Shown in pieces: positions 9,026 through 18,197 of a stretch of DNA of 64,000 nucleotides. The stretch spans positions 186,001-250,000 of the forward strand of contig DASXGW010000004.1 of the NCBI GenBank assembly GCA_036488875.1, given 5' to 3'. Position 1 is the stretch's first letter, and every line of letters begins with the position of its first letter. Source of the DNA: Candidatus Baltobacteraceae bacterium (GTDB taxonomy: Bacteria; Vulcanimicrobiota; Vulcanimicrobiia; Vulcanimicrobiales; Vulcanimicrobiaceae). The notes below the pieces were generated by a model. That model ran no database searches. It had not been told where the DNA came from and saw only the letters and a list, made by a program, of their open reading frames with translations. The position numbers and the translations under genes were made by a program.

Positions 9026-12000
9026 ATGCGCAGACTGCTATCGGCTCTGGCAGCGCTCGGGCTCTTTTCGCTGCCGCTGACTGCCTGGCCGGGAACGACG
9101 GGCTCGCTGCACGGGCATATCGTCGACGCCTCGACCGCAGCCCCAGTAGCCGGAGTCGCGGTGACGGCCGTTTCGCCGTCGCAAACTGCGACGGCGGTTA
9201 CCGACGCCGGCGGGAACTTTTCGCTGATCTCCCTGATACCCGACACCTATGCGGTGAGTACGACGAAGACCGGCTACGAACCCATATCGTATCCAGGCGT
9301 CGTCGTTTACGCCGATCAATCCCAAACCGTCAACATCTCACTGCCCAAGGCGCTCAAAACGATTGCGCACACGACGTCGCGATCCGCGCAAAGCCTCGTG
9401 CACGCCGGCGTTACCAGCGATTTGTATTCGGTTGGACCCAGCGGTCAGAAAGCGTCGCAAACGCTCGCGGGGTCCGGTTCGATGACGCAAGCGTACGGCG
9501 CGATTGCAAGCGCGCCCGGCGTCAATATGCCCTCGAATCAGCAAGGATGGTATCAAGGCCTCTCGATTCGCGGCGGCGACGTCGACCAAGTGGCGTACGA
9601 GCTCGACGGTTTGCAGTTGACGCGCCAATCGGATCTCGCGCCCATCGGTACGCTCAGCACGCTGGGCAGTCAGGAAGTGCAGGTCTATACCGGCGGAACG
9701 CCCGCAACGTCGAACTCGTCGGGCCTGGCGGGCTACATCAATCAAGTCTTGAAGACGGGCACGTATCCGGGATACGCCGACGGCGAGCTCGGTGCCGGTA
9801 CGCCGTCGTTCTATCACGAAGCGATGGTCGAAGCCGGCGGCGCGACGCCCGACCGGCTCTTTTCGTACTACGTCGGTTTTTCGGGCACGAATCAAACCTT
9901 CCGCTACGGCGATCAGTTCAACGGCGCCGGCGAACCGCTCTACTTCTATCCGTTGTGGGTGCCGTCGAATAACGCCGAATACTACATCCTCGACGGGAGC
10001 GCCGGGAAAGCTCCGAACTACGGCGCCCTATTCTCGCCGGGCTACTCGTACGCCCAAGGCTACAACGCCGATCGCGAAAGTATCGCGAACCTTCACCTCG
10101 GTATACCGCACAAAAACTCGCCGCTGCGCGACGACATCCAATTGCTGTACATCGTCGGGGGGATCCATTCGCAGTATTTGAGCTCGCAGCAAGAGATGAA
10201 CTATACGCCGAAGGCGGGCAGCTGCCGTTACACGTGTCTAGGCTATCCATTTCCGTATCTCGACTCGTATATTTACAACGGCGCGCTCATGCAGACGCCC
10301 AACCCGAACGACGTGACGATTCAACTGCTGCCGAGCAGCCAGACCGGCAGAGCACCGGGTAGCCCGGTGCCGGTGAATTTGCGCGACGGCAACTGGAACG
10401 ACTACGCAATAGAAAAGTTCCAGTACCAGAAGAACTTCAATCCGAGCTCCTACTTACGGTTCCTCGGGTACTCGGCGTACAGTGACTGGTTCATCAGCGG
10501 CGCCGACGCTGCCGAGCTGCCGTTCGGGTCGGACCTTCCCGATTACGAGGTGCTCGAGCACGGCTACGGTGCCGGCCTTATGTATTCCAATCAGCTTTCG
10601 GCGAGAAATCTCCTCACCGCGCAAACGACGTTTACGTCACAAAAACTCCAAACGTACAACGCGACCTTTTCGTCAACCGATCCTGCGACGAACAGCCTGC
10701 TGCCGACCGGATTGGGTTCCATCCTATCGAACTACGTCGGAAGCAACGGACGGTGTTACAACTATGCTACGGGCGCGCCGTGGAGCTGCTTCGACGCGCA
10801 CAGCCAGGGCGGTTGTCTGTTGACCGGCTACGATCAAAGCAGCGGCGGCTGCTATCCGGGCTTCGGCGGTTCGTTCAATCTCGAGCCCGGAAACTGCGTG
10901 ACGGGCGGCTCGTGCGCGGGCTCGGCAGCGGCGCGGGCTCACGCACACTGGATCATGACCGAAAACGGTCAAAGCGCGCAGGTCGACGACGTGCAGCCGT
11001 ATTTTACGTCGTATTCGCTCACCGATTTGTGGCAGCCCAACGATCGATTAGTCGTTAACGTCGGCGCTCGGCTCGATCACTTCGCGTATGTTACGAACGA
11101 CCTCGCCAGCGGTTATCCCGCGCGGCAGTTCTGGTTTAGCGCGTACAATCGAGAGCACTGCGGCGCGGTGGGCTCGTATCCGGTGTGGACGTGGAACGGC
11201 AGCGGCTTCGGCGCCTGCCCCGCCGGAACCACGCCCCTGACGCAGCCCGGTAACGGGCTGTACAACTCGGGCTCGAACTTCTTCGTTTCCAACGTGTTTC
11301 AGCCTCGAGCCTCTTTTACGTACACGATCAACCAGGATACCGTGCTGCGCGGTTCGTACGGCAAGTACGCGCGCGCCGAAGGTTCGTCGTATTACGAGTA
11401 CAACACGTACCAGCAGAACCTCGCGTCGTTCATCGCGCAGTTTTATGCCTACGGCTACCACACGCCCGACCATCAAATCTATCCGGACACTTCGAATAAC
11501 TACGACCTTTCGCTCGAGCAGCATCTCCACGGCACGAAGTTCTCGTACAAAATCACGCCGTTCTATCGCGACACGCGCAATCAGCTCCAGTTCCTGGCAA
11601 TCGATCCCGTCGAGGGAACGCTGGCCGGCCTCAACGTCGGCAACCAAGAGTCGTACGGCGCCGAACTGTCCTTACAGTACGGCGACTTCGCGCGCGACGG
11701 ACTCTCGGGGCAACTCTCCTACACGTATACGGCCGATCGCATCAAGTTCAGCCCGATCAACGGACAAAGCGTCATCGGCGGGCTCAACTCGCAAATCGCG
11801 CTGTACAACTCGTACACGTCGGCGTGCGCGAGCGTCACCGCGCGGTCCCCGAACTGGCAAGCCTGCGGCGGCGGCGTGGACGCCGGCAACGCGCAATCGA
11901 TCTTTACGAACGCGTGCGGGAAGGGCTGCACGGTGAAGGTTCCCAATCCGTACTATCATCTTGGGCTGCAGCCGCTGCTCGATCCGAACGGCTGGTACGA

Positions 12001-12610
12001 GCCCTACGACGTCATACCGACGCCGTTCAACGGTGCCAACGGGTATAACGTTCCCAACGTCGCGTCGCTGATTCTGAACTACCGGCACGGCAAGTTCGCG
12101 GTGACTCCGTCGCTGCGATATTCCGACGGAACGTCGTACGGTTCGCCGTTGTCGTGGCCCGGCTACGTGCCGCAAACGTGTACCGCGCCGCCGTCGAGGA
12201 CTCCGGCGACACCGGGAATGTCCTGTCCGGGAACGGCGACCGAGGGCGCGATCATGCTTCCCGATCCGTACACCGGCAAGTTCGACAACCTAGGATCGCT
12301 TCGCGAGCCGTCGCAGCTTGCGCTCAACATGCAGCTCAGCTACGACGTGTCGCCCAAAGTGAGCCTGACGTTGCAGGCCGTCAACCTCTATAGCAGCTGC
12401 TTCCAGCGCGGTTACGCGTGGGACAACTCCGTTACGTGCGTCTACTCCAGCTTGCCGTCGAACATCTTGCCGCCCGCCGGAAACTTCGTAAGAAATCCGC
12501 CGGTCCAGCTGAAATATCCGTACGGGACGTTCTTCAACGTCACCGAGGTGGGCATATCGTCGACCACCCAACCGTTCAACCTCTTCGGCTCGATTAACGT
12601 GAAACTCTAA
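9026..12610 (+). CDS. TonB-dependent receptor with N-terminal carboxypeptidase-regulatory-like domain
   Basis: A 1194-residue outer-membrane receptor. ATG 9026 opens a signal peptide (MRRLLSALAALGLFSLPLTAWP). Residues about 28-110 form a carboxypeptidase-regulatory/CNA-B-like beta-sandwich (GHIVDASTAAPVAGVAVTA, GGNFSLISLIPDTYAV), then a plug domain (about 150-260, including GVNMPSNQQGWYQGLSIRGGDVDQVAYELDG) and a large Tyr/Asn/Gly-rich beta-barrel. Several Cys pairs occur in presumed extracellular loops. Such receptors import scarce substrates with TonB-ExbBD energy; no tonB or exbBD gene is in the window. The next gene, an amine oxidase, begins one base after the stop, and polyamine-degradation genes lie just upstream, so an amine- or peptide-like ligand is plausible but inferred. 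Confidence 0.85.
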   Translation: MRRLLSALAALGLFSLPLTAWPGTTGSLHGHIVDASTAAPVAGVAVTAVSPSQTATAVTDAGGNFSLISLIPDTYAVSTTKTGYEPISYPGVVVYADQSQTVNISLPKALKTIAHTTSRSAQSLVHAGVTSDLYSVGPSGQKASQTLAGSGSMTQAYGAIASAPGVNMPSNQQGWYQGLSIRGGDVDQVAYELDGLQLTRQSDLAPIGTLSTLGSQEVQVYTGGTPATSNSSGLAGYINQVLKTGTYPGYADGELGAGTPSFYHEAMVEAGGATPDRLFSYYVGFSGTNQTFRYGDQFNGAGEPLYFYPLWVPSNNAEYYILDGSAGKAPNYGALFSPGYSYAQGYNADRESIANLHLGIPHKNSPLRDDIQLLYIVGGIHSQYLSSQQEMNYTPKAGSCRYTCLGYPFPYLDSYIYNGALMQTPNPNDVTIQLLPSSQTGRAPGSPVPVNLRDGNWNDYAIEKFQYQKNFNPSSYLRFLGYSAYSDWFISGADAAELPFGSDLPDYEVLEHGYGAGLMYSNQLSARNLLTAQTTFTSQKLQTYNATFSSTDPATNSLLPTGLGSILSNYVGSNGRCYNYATGAPWSCFDAHSQGGCLLTGYDQSSGGCYPGFGGSFNLEPGNCVTGGSCAGSAAARAHAHWIMTENGQSAQVDDVQPYFTSYSLTDLWQPNDRLVVNVGARLDHFAYVTNDLASGYPARQFWFSAYNREHCGAVGSYPVWTWNGSGFGACPAGTTPLTQPGNGLYNSGSNFFVSNVFQPRASFTYTINQDTVLRGSYGKYARAEGSSYYEYNTYQQNLASFIAQFYAYGYHTPDHQIYPDTSNNYDLSLEQHLHGTKFSYKITPFYRDTRNQLQFLAIDPVEGTLAGLNVGNQESYGAELSLQYGDFARDGLSGQLSYTYTADRIKFSPINGQSVIGGLNSQIALYNSYTSACASVTARSPNWQACGGGVDAGNAQSIFTNACGKGCTVKVPNPYYHLGLQPLLDPNGWYEPYDVIPTPFNGANGYNVPNVASLILNYRHGKFAVTPSLRYSDGTSYGSPLSWPGYVPQTCTAPPSRTPATPGMSCPGTATEGAIMLPDPYTGKFDNLGSLREPSQLALNMQLSYDVSPKVSLTLQAVNLYSSCFQRGYAWDNSVTCVYSSLPSNILPPAGNFVRNPPVQLKYPYGTFFNVTEVGISSTTQPFNLFGSINVKL

Positions 12611-12611
12611 T

Positions 12612-14216
12612 ATGGCGCGATCCCCATTGATGCGCGCGCTGCAATCGGTTGCAGCGCGTCACACCAACTCGCGCGCAAACTTTCTGCGTCAAGCAGCCGA
12701 CGCGGTAACTGCGGCGGCACTGATTCCGGAGTTTACGGCGTGCGGATCGTCGCAAGCTCGCGGACGCGAACGCGTCGTTATCGTCGGCGCGGGCATCGCC
12801 GGTCTCGTCACGGCCCGGCAGCTTCGCGATGCCGGCATCGATTCGATCGTCTACGAGTCGTCGACGCGCGTCGGCGGCCGCATGCACTCCGAGCGCAAGT
12901 ACTGGGCGCAAGGGCAGCATACCGAGTGGTGCGGAGCGATGATCGACTCGCTCCACGTCAACATGCATCGTCTTGCCGCGCGGTTTGGCGTGCCGCTGCT
13001 CAATACGTACGAGGGCCGGCCGCACGGTGCGCGCGATACGTGCTATCTCGACGGGCGCTACTATTCCATGACCGACGCGGATCGCGATTTCGCCCGGATC
13101 TATCCGGTGCTGCAAGAGCAGTTGAACAAAGTCAACCCCGCAACCACGTACGCTACCGCGACGCCGGAGGCGCGGCGAATCGATGCGATGAGCATGCACG
13201 ACTGGGTGGCGCAGTACGTGCCCGGCGGTCTCGATTCGCAACTCGGACGGTTGATCAAGGAAGCGTACCGCAATGAGTACGGCCGTGAGTTCGAGGAGCT
13301 CAGCGCGCTCAACCTGGTCGTTCAGCTCGGACAGCAACGCCGTTACACGCAGAATCACGAGATGAACGTGCTGGGCTACTCCGATCAAAAGTATATTTCG
13401 GCTTTGGGAAGCCAGGCGATTCCCGAAGCCATTGCGGCGTCGCTGCCCGAGGGAAGCATCGCGTTCAACCGGCGTCTGCAATCGCTGCGATCGAAACCCG
13501 GCGGAACGTACGAACTGCGTTTCGACACGGGAAGCGGAACGGAGTCCGTCGATGCCGATCGCGTCGTCCTCACGCTACCGTTTATCGTGCTGCGCGGACT
13601 CGACACGTCCGGCGCCGGTTTCGACACGTCGAAACGCAAGGCGATCGACGAGCTCGGCTACGGCTACCACACGAAGCTCCATCTTCAGTTCGATCGTCGC
13701 GCGTGGATGCGCCCGAGTCATCCGTGGCCGCATCCGACGACGGGACAAATCTGGACCACGCTCCCCGTGCAGAGCGCGCTGGATTTCTCGTTGGAACAAC
13801 CCGGAAGCGACGGGTTGATCGAAGTGTTCACCGGCGCCGGGCCCGCAATGCTCGATACGCCGCCGCAACCGTACGCTTACGTCGAAAACGCGCCCGCCGT
13901 CCGCCGGCACGTCAAGGCGTTCTTCGAGCAGCTCGACGACATTTGGCCTGGCGTGTCGCCTGCGTGGAACGGTAAGGCAACCTTCGGAAACGCGCAGGCC
14001 GATCCCAACATCCTTGCTAGCTACGCGTGCTGGCTGGTGGGACAGTGCACGACGATCGCCGGTCACGAAGCCTCGCCGCAGGGACGCGTGCACTTTGCCG
14101 GCGAGCATACTTCGGTCGACAATCAGGGCTTCATGGAAGGCGGCGCCGAGTCGGGAATCCGAGCCGCGAACGAAATTCTCGCCGACTACAAAATCAAGCA
14201 GAAGTCCCAGACGTAA
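12612..14216 (+). CDS. Flavin-containing monoamine oxidase family protein
   Basis: A 534-residue FAD-dependent amine oxidase. The dinucleotide fold appears at about residues 55-85 (VVIVGAGIAGLVTARQL, then VYESSTRVGGRM). The C-terminal FAD/substrate motif VHFAGEHTSVDNQGFMEGGAESGIRAA is typical of MAO and polyamine oxidases. The N-terminus (residues about 22-45) resembles an export signal ending FTACGSS, so a lipoprotein or exported enzyme is possible. It would oxidise primary or secondary amines to aldehydes with hydrogen peroxide release. It starts one base after the TonB receptor stop, indicating tight translational coupling, and fits a role in uptake and oxidation of amines feeding the adjacent putrescine/GABA genes. 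Confidence 0.87.
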   Translation: MARSPLMRALQSVAARHTNSRANFLRQAADAVTAAALIPEFTACGSSQARGRERVVIVGAGIAGLVTARQLRDAGIDSIVYESSTRVGGRMHSERKYWAQGQHTEWCGAMIDSLHVNMHRLAARFGVPLLNTYEGRPHGARDTCYLDGRYYSMTDADRDFARIYPVLQEQLNKVNPATTYATATPEARRIDAMSMHDWVAQYVPGGLDSQLGRLIKEAYRNEYGREFEELSALNLVVQLGQQRRYTQNHEMNVLGYSDQKYISALGSQAIPEAIAASLPEGSIAFNRRLQSLRSKPGGTYELRFDTGSGTESVDADRVVLTLPFIVLRGLDTSGAGFDTSKRKAIDELGYGYHTKLHLQFDRRAWMRPSHPWPHPTTGQIWTTLPVQSALDFSLEQPGSDGLIEVFTGAGPAMLDTPPQPYAYVENAPAVRRHVKAFFEQLDDIWPGVSPAWNGKATFGNAQADPNILASYACWLVGQCTTIAGHEASPQGRVHFAGEHTSVDNQGFMEGGAESGIRAANEILADYKIKQKSQT

Positions 14217-14233
14217 CCTCGAAAGAGGGCGCC

Positions 14234-16090
14234 GTGCATATTGTGGGCACGGCGGGTCACGTCGACCACGGTAAATCGTCTCTCGTCGCGGCGCTGACCG
14301 GGACGAATCCGGACCGTTGGCTGGAAGAACGGTTGCGCGGGATGACGCTCGATTTGGGATTCGCGCACCTCGTTCTCGACGGCGGAGTCGAAGCCGGTAT
14401 CGTCGACGTTCCAGGTCACGAGCGCTTCTTGCACAACATGCTTGCCGGCGCGGCCGGCATGGACGTCTTGCTGCTGGTCATCGACGCCAACGAAGGCGTG
14501 AAGCCGCAGACGCGCGAGCACCTTGACGTCTTACGTTACCTCAACGTACGCCGTACGGTCGTCGCGTTGACGAAGGTCGATCTGCTTTCCGATTCCGAAT
14601 TCGCCGCAGCGAGCGAGGCAATCGCGCACGATCTTCGCGGAACCATCGCCGGCGATGCGCCGATGCTCGGCGTTTCGAGTGTCACGGGCGCTGGCCTCGA
14701 CGACCTTCGCTCGATGCTCGCGCAGACGCTCGCGTCGCTTCCGGTGCGCGACGCCGAAGCGCCGCTCTATCTTCCCGTCGATCGCGTCTTTGCGTTGCCC
14801 GGTCTCGGCACGGTCGTGACCGGCACCCTGATGCAGGGACGGATTCGCACCGGCGATACCGTCACGTTTGCACCGAGCGGAAAAGGTGCGCGCGTGCGCA
14901 GTCTACACGTCTTCGGTAAGCAGCGCGACGTCGTCGAAGCCGGCTCGCGCGTCGCGCTGAACGTTCCCGCCGTCGACCGGCGCGACATCGCGCGCGGAGA
15001 AGCCGGCGTCGGGCGTGAGTTTTCCGGGCGAACGAACTTGGACGTGCGGTTCACGCCGCTGCCCGATACGATGCGCCTGCTGCAGCGGCGCACGCCCGTG
15101 CACGCGTACGTCGGCTCGGCGGAGATTCTCGGAACGCTGCTGCTCGAGGGGAGCCCGGAGCTCAAAGAGATGCGCGCGCGCTTAGTGTTGCGCACGCCCG
15201 TCGTCGCCTTTCCCGGAGTGCGATTCGTGGTACGGCGCCTTTCACCGCACGCGTTGCTGGGTGGCGGATTCGTCGAAGGAATCGATGCAAGCGCGCCGAG
15301 CGACGGTGTCGCGGCGCCGGCGGAGCTCGCCGTAAGCAACGTGCTTGCGAAGGCCGGAGCCGATCCGATCCTTCCCGGCGACATTGCCGTCGCGGCGAAC
15401 CTGCGCGAAGAGGTCGTCGCCAAGACGCTCGACGCGCTCGTCGAGCGAGGCGACGCGGTTCGCGTGGCACGTCCCGTGGCGTACGTGCACGCGGGCGCCG
15501 CGCGCGAATATCTGGGCGCGGTCAACGTCCATCTCGACGAACTGCACCGCGCCGAGCCGTGGGCGATGGGAGCGACGTCGATCACGATCGCGCGCGCCAC
15601 GAACAAGCCCGAAGCCCTCGCGGTTCGGTTGTTGTCGGCGTTTGCCGAGGAAGGCAGAATCGCCAACCGCGCGGGTTACTACGCGGCGGTCGACTTCACG
15701 CCGGCGCTTACCCCCAAGCAGCGCGAGTTCTTCGATACGCTCGTTAACGTCGAACCGAGCCAACCGTTCGTTCCCGCGCCGTTCGAGGAAGTTGCATCGG
15801 TGGTACGAAAGGCCCAGCTTCCCGGTGCGGCCAAGGCGTTCGACACGCTGCTCGCGCGGGGTGCGTTGGTAAAGGTGGGTGACTTTCTCTATAGGGGGTC
15901 GCAGATAGCGCAAATCCAGGCGCGCGTCGAGCAGCTCTTGATGCGGACCGGCAAGATGACCGCCTCGGAGTTTCGCGATCTGCTGGGAACCTCACGAAAA
16001 TACGCCGTGCCGCTGCTCGAATGGCTCGACGCGCGCGGCATCACGCTTCGTAATGGAGATTACCGCATACTGCGGAAGAGGGGCACGTGA
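14234..16090 (+). CDS. selB: Selenocysteine-specific elongation factor SelB
   Basis: A 618-residue translational GTPase, the same length class as E. coli SelB. G1 GHVDHGKS is at residues 8-15, the [10 protein letters not shown] switch region is SelB-type, then DVPGHE and TKVD. Three EF-Tu-like beta domains follow, and the C-terminal winged helices end in [20 protein letters not shown], which in SelB contacts the SECIS RNA hairpin. It carries Sec-tRNA(Sec) to in-frame UGA codons. GTG 14234 has GAGGG 4 bases upstream; earlier in-frame starts lie inside the amine oxidase. Its stop overlaps the next start (GTGA). The cognate tRNA gene selC lies at 32824-32917. No selA or selD was seen in the window. 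Confidence 0.92.
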   Translation: MHIVGTAGHVDHGKSSLVAALTGTNPDRWLEERLRGMTLDLGFAHLVLDGGVEAGIVDVPGHERFLHNMLAGAAGMDVLLLVIDANEGVKPQTREHLDVLRYLNVRRTVVALTKVDLLSDSEFAAASEAIAHDLRGTIAGDAPMLGVSSVTGAGLDDLRSMLAQTLASLPVRDAEAPLYLPVDRVFALPGLGTVVTGTLMQGRIRTGDTVTFAPSGKGARVRSLHVFGKQRDVVEAGSRVALNVPAVDRRDIARGEAGVGREFSGRTNLDVRFTPLPDTMRLLQRRTPVHAYVGSAEILGTLLLEGSPELKEMRARLVLRTPVVAFPGVRFVVRRLSPHALLGGGFVEGIDASAPSDGVAAPAELAVSNVLAKAGADPILPGDIAVAANLREEVVAKTLDALVERGDAVRVARPVAYVHAGAAREYLGAVNVHLDELHRAEPWAMGATSITIARATNKPEALAVRLLSAFAEEGRIANRAGYYAAVDFTPALTPKQREFFDTLVNVEPSQPFVPAPFEEVASVVRKAQLPGAAKAFDTLLARGALVKVGDFLYRGSQIAQIQARVEQLLMRTGKMTASEFRDLLGTSRKYAVPLLEWLDARGITLRNGDYRILRKRGT

Positions 16091-17094
16091 TCGACGTCGT
16101 GACGTTACCCAAGGCGGAGTTGCACGTTCATATCGAGGGAACGTTCGAACCCGAGCTGATCTTCGAGTGCGCCGAGCGCCATGGGATACAGCTCGAGTAT
16201 GCTAACGTCGAGGCGCTGCGCGCGGCGTACCGTTTTAGCGATTTGTCGTCATTTCTCAAACTGTACTATCAGGCCATGGCCGTTCTTCGCGACGAGCGCG
16301 ACTTCTACGAGCTCACCACCGCGTATTTGAAGCGTGCGAGCAGTCAAGGGGTGCGGCACGCCGAGATTTTCTTCGATCCCCAAGCACACAACGCGCGCGG
16401 CGTCGCGCTAAACACCGTCGTCGACGGCATATGGCGGGCGCTGCGCGACGGAGAGCGCGATTTGGGCGTCACCTCGCTGCTCATCCCGTGCTTCTTGCGC
16501 GACAAAACCCCCGAATCGGCCGCAATGATGCTGCAGAGCTTACTTCGGTTCAAGGATCGTTTCGTCGCAATCGGCCTCGATTCGGCCGAAGTGGGCAATC
16601 CGCCCAACAAGTTCGCCGCCGTGTTCCATCGCGCGAAAGCCGAGGGTCTGCGTCTCGTCTGCCATGCCGGCGAAGAAGGACCGCCCGAGTACGTTTGGGA
16701 TGCTATTCAGGTGCTGGAAGTGGACCGCATCGACCACGGCATACGCTCTATGGAAGACCTTCATCTCGTCGAGTACCTTCGGCGCGAACAGATACCGTTA
16801 ACCGTTTGCCCCTTGTCCAACGTGCGGCTGCACGTCGTTCCCTCGCTCTCGATGCATCCGCTCAAGCGGATGCTCGAAGCGGGTTTGATGGTGACGTGTA
16901 ACTCCGACGATCCCGCCTATTTCGGCGGTTACGTTGGCGACAACTTCGCCAAAGTCGACGATGCGCTGCGGCTAACGACAGCCGAGACGTTGACCTTGGC
17001 GCGAAACTCGTTCAACGCGTCCTTCATCGGCGACGAAGCAAAACGCAGGTTTCTCAACGAGCTCGATGAGTACGTAGCGAGCGCAGCGACCTAA
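16087..17094 (+). CDS. Adenine deaminase (adenosine deaminase-like, ADE type)
   Basis: A 335-residue amidohydrolase of the adenosine/adenine deaminase family. Zinc ligands are in HVHIEG near the N-terminus, CHAGEEGPPEY and NSDDPAYFGGYV. The GEEGPPEYVWDA, RIDHGIRS and DDPAYFGGYV segments match the bacterial/fungal adenine deaminase branch (Pseudomonas PA0148 and yeast Aah1 type) better than adenosine deaminase. It would convert adenine to hypoxanthine and ammonia in purine salvage. The GTG start overlaps the selB stop in a GTGA quartet, so it is co-translated with selB; a functional link between the two is not evident. Confidence 0.85.
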   Translation: MIDVVTLPKAELHVHIEGTFEPELIFECAERHGIQLEYANVEALRAAYRFSDLSSFLKLYYQAMAVLRDERDFYELTTAYLKRASSQGVRHAEIFFDPQAHNARGVALNTVVDGIWRALRDGERDLGVTSLLIPCFLRDKTPESAAMMLQSLLRFKDRFVAIGLDSAEVGNPPNKFAAVFHRAKAEGLRLVCHAGEEGPPEYVWDAIQVLEVDRIDHGIRSMEDLHLVEYLRREQIPLTVCPLSNVRLHVVPSLSMHPLKRMLEAGLMVTCNSDDPAYFGGYVGDNFAKVDDALRLTTAETLTLARNSFNASFIGDEAKRRFLNELDEYVASAAT

Positions 17095-17104
17095 CCTATG
17101 CCGT

Positions 17105-18160
17105 TCAGTGATGGATTAGGGTTGCGACGCCGACGACGATTTCCACCGCGATAAGCGCGATCACGATCCACTCTAGGAAGACGTCGCGCCGGCTGCGCGC
17201 GTCGTCGGTAAAAAAGCGGTACATCTCGCCGACGCTGGCGAGCTTCGAATCGATCTGGCGCTGCCAATCGTTGAGGCCCAAGCGCGCCGCGGCCGCGCGA
17301 TAGATGCGCGCGTAATAGGCGTCGCCGACGATTTTGAGCGCGTTGCTCGAACGGTCGATGAGCTCGAGCACGTCGACGATCAAATAGCGTAAGGATCGCG
17401 CGTCTCCGCCGGGTTTTAGCTTGTAAATCGTGTCCAGCTCGCGGTCGAGCAGCGCGTCGTAAGTACGCAGCTCCAAGAGTTGCGAGTTGGCAAACTCGAG
17501 AATCTCTTCGATCGCGCGTCCGCTCTCCAGGCGGTCGTAGACGAAGGCGGCGTCCCACTGCACGACCGTCAAGTCGTCGTCGTAATACGAAAAGCGGGTT
17601 CGCAGCGACTCTTCGGATTCCGAGGCCGATAGCCGGTGACGCTCCCCGAGCAGCAGGCTGACCAGCGCCGGTGCGTGCTCGTCGAGCAGCGTTTCGGCAT
17701 CGACCGCTTCGACGAAGCGATTGATTTCGAGAATGTGATAGTCCTCAACGAGCGGAGTGTGGAGGTCGTCGAAGGCATGGGGATGCTCGTCGCGGATACG
17801 GGCCATCGCCGATTCGGCAAATCGCGCGATCTTCTCGTCGGTTCGCACGCGTTCGGCGAGCGCCACCAGATCGTTCCACGTGCCGCTGCAGTCGAACGAG
17901 AGTCGCAGCGACATCACGCCGTAATCGTAGACCTTCAATCGCACCGCGCACTCCAACTCCCCAATGCGCGCGGGTTCGAGCGTGGCGACGAGCGGGGGAA
18001 CCGGGAACTGCAGATATGCCGGTGAGGTGTGTGGCCGCAAGGGCAGCTCGGCCGGAGCGCGGCTGTCGCCGCCCAGCGCCGTCATCTGCGCCAAATCGAT
18101 CGTATCGGCGACGTCGAACAGATACAGTGCGCGTATCGAGCCTTCGGCGATTTCGAGCAT
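17105..18160 (-). CDS. RMD1/DUF155-like membrane-anchored protein
   Basis: A 351-residue protein. The middle and C-terminal part (SYYDDDLTVVQWDAAFVYDRL, EFANSQLLELRTYDALLDRELDTIY, then a helical region and FLEWIVIALIAVEIVVGVATL) resembles the DUF155/RMD1/YagE family, which ends in one transmembrane helix preceded by coiled-coil-like segments. Family members are membrane-associated, with mitochondrial homologues involved in translation or meiotic division; no bacterial biochemical role is established. It is convergent with the adenine deaminase (10-base gap) and divergent from the following propeller gene (37 bases). The family assignment rests on pattern recognition only. Confidence 0.6.
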   Translation of the reverse strand: MLEIAEGSIRALYLFDVADTIDLAQMTALGGDSRAPAELPLRPHTSPAYLQFPVPPLVATLEPARIGELECAVRLKVYDYGVMSLRLSFDCSGTWNDLVALAERVRTDEKIARFAESAMARIRDEHPHAFDDLHTPLVEDYHILEINRFVEAVDAETLLDEHAPALVSLLLGERHRLSASESEESLRTRFSYYDDDLTVVQWDAAFVYDRLESGRAIEEILEFANSQLLELRTYDALLDRELDTIYKLKPGGDARSLRYLIVDVLELIDRSSNALKIVGDAYYARIYRAAAARLGLNDWQRQIDSKLASVGEMYRFFTDDARSRRDVFLEWIVIALIAVEIVVGVATLIHH

Positions 18161-18197
18161 TGAAGGAGAGCATTATTCGCTAAGGTAACCGAGGCCT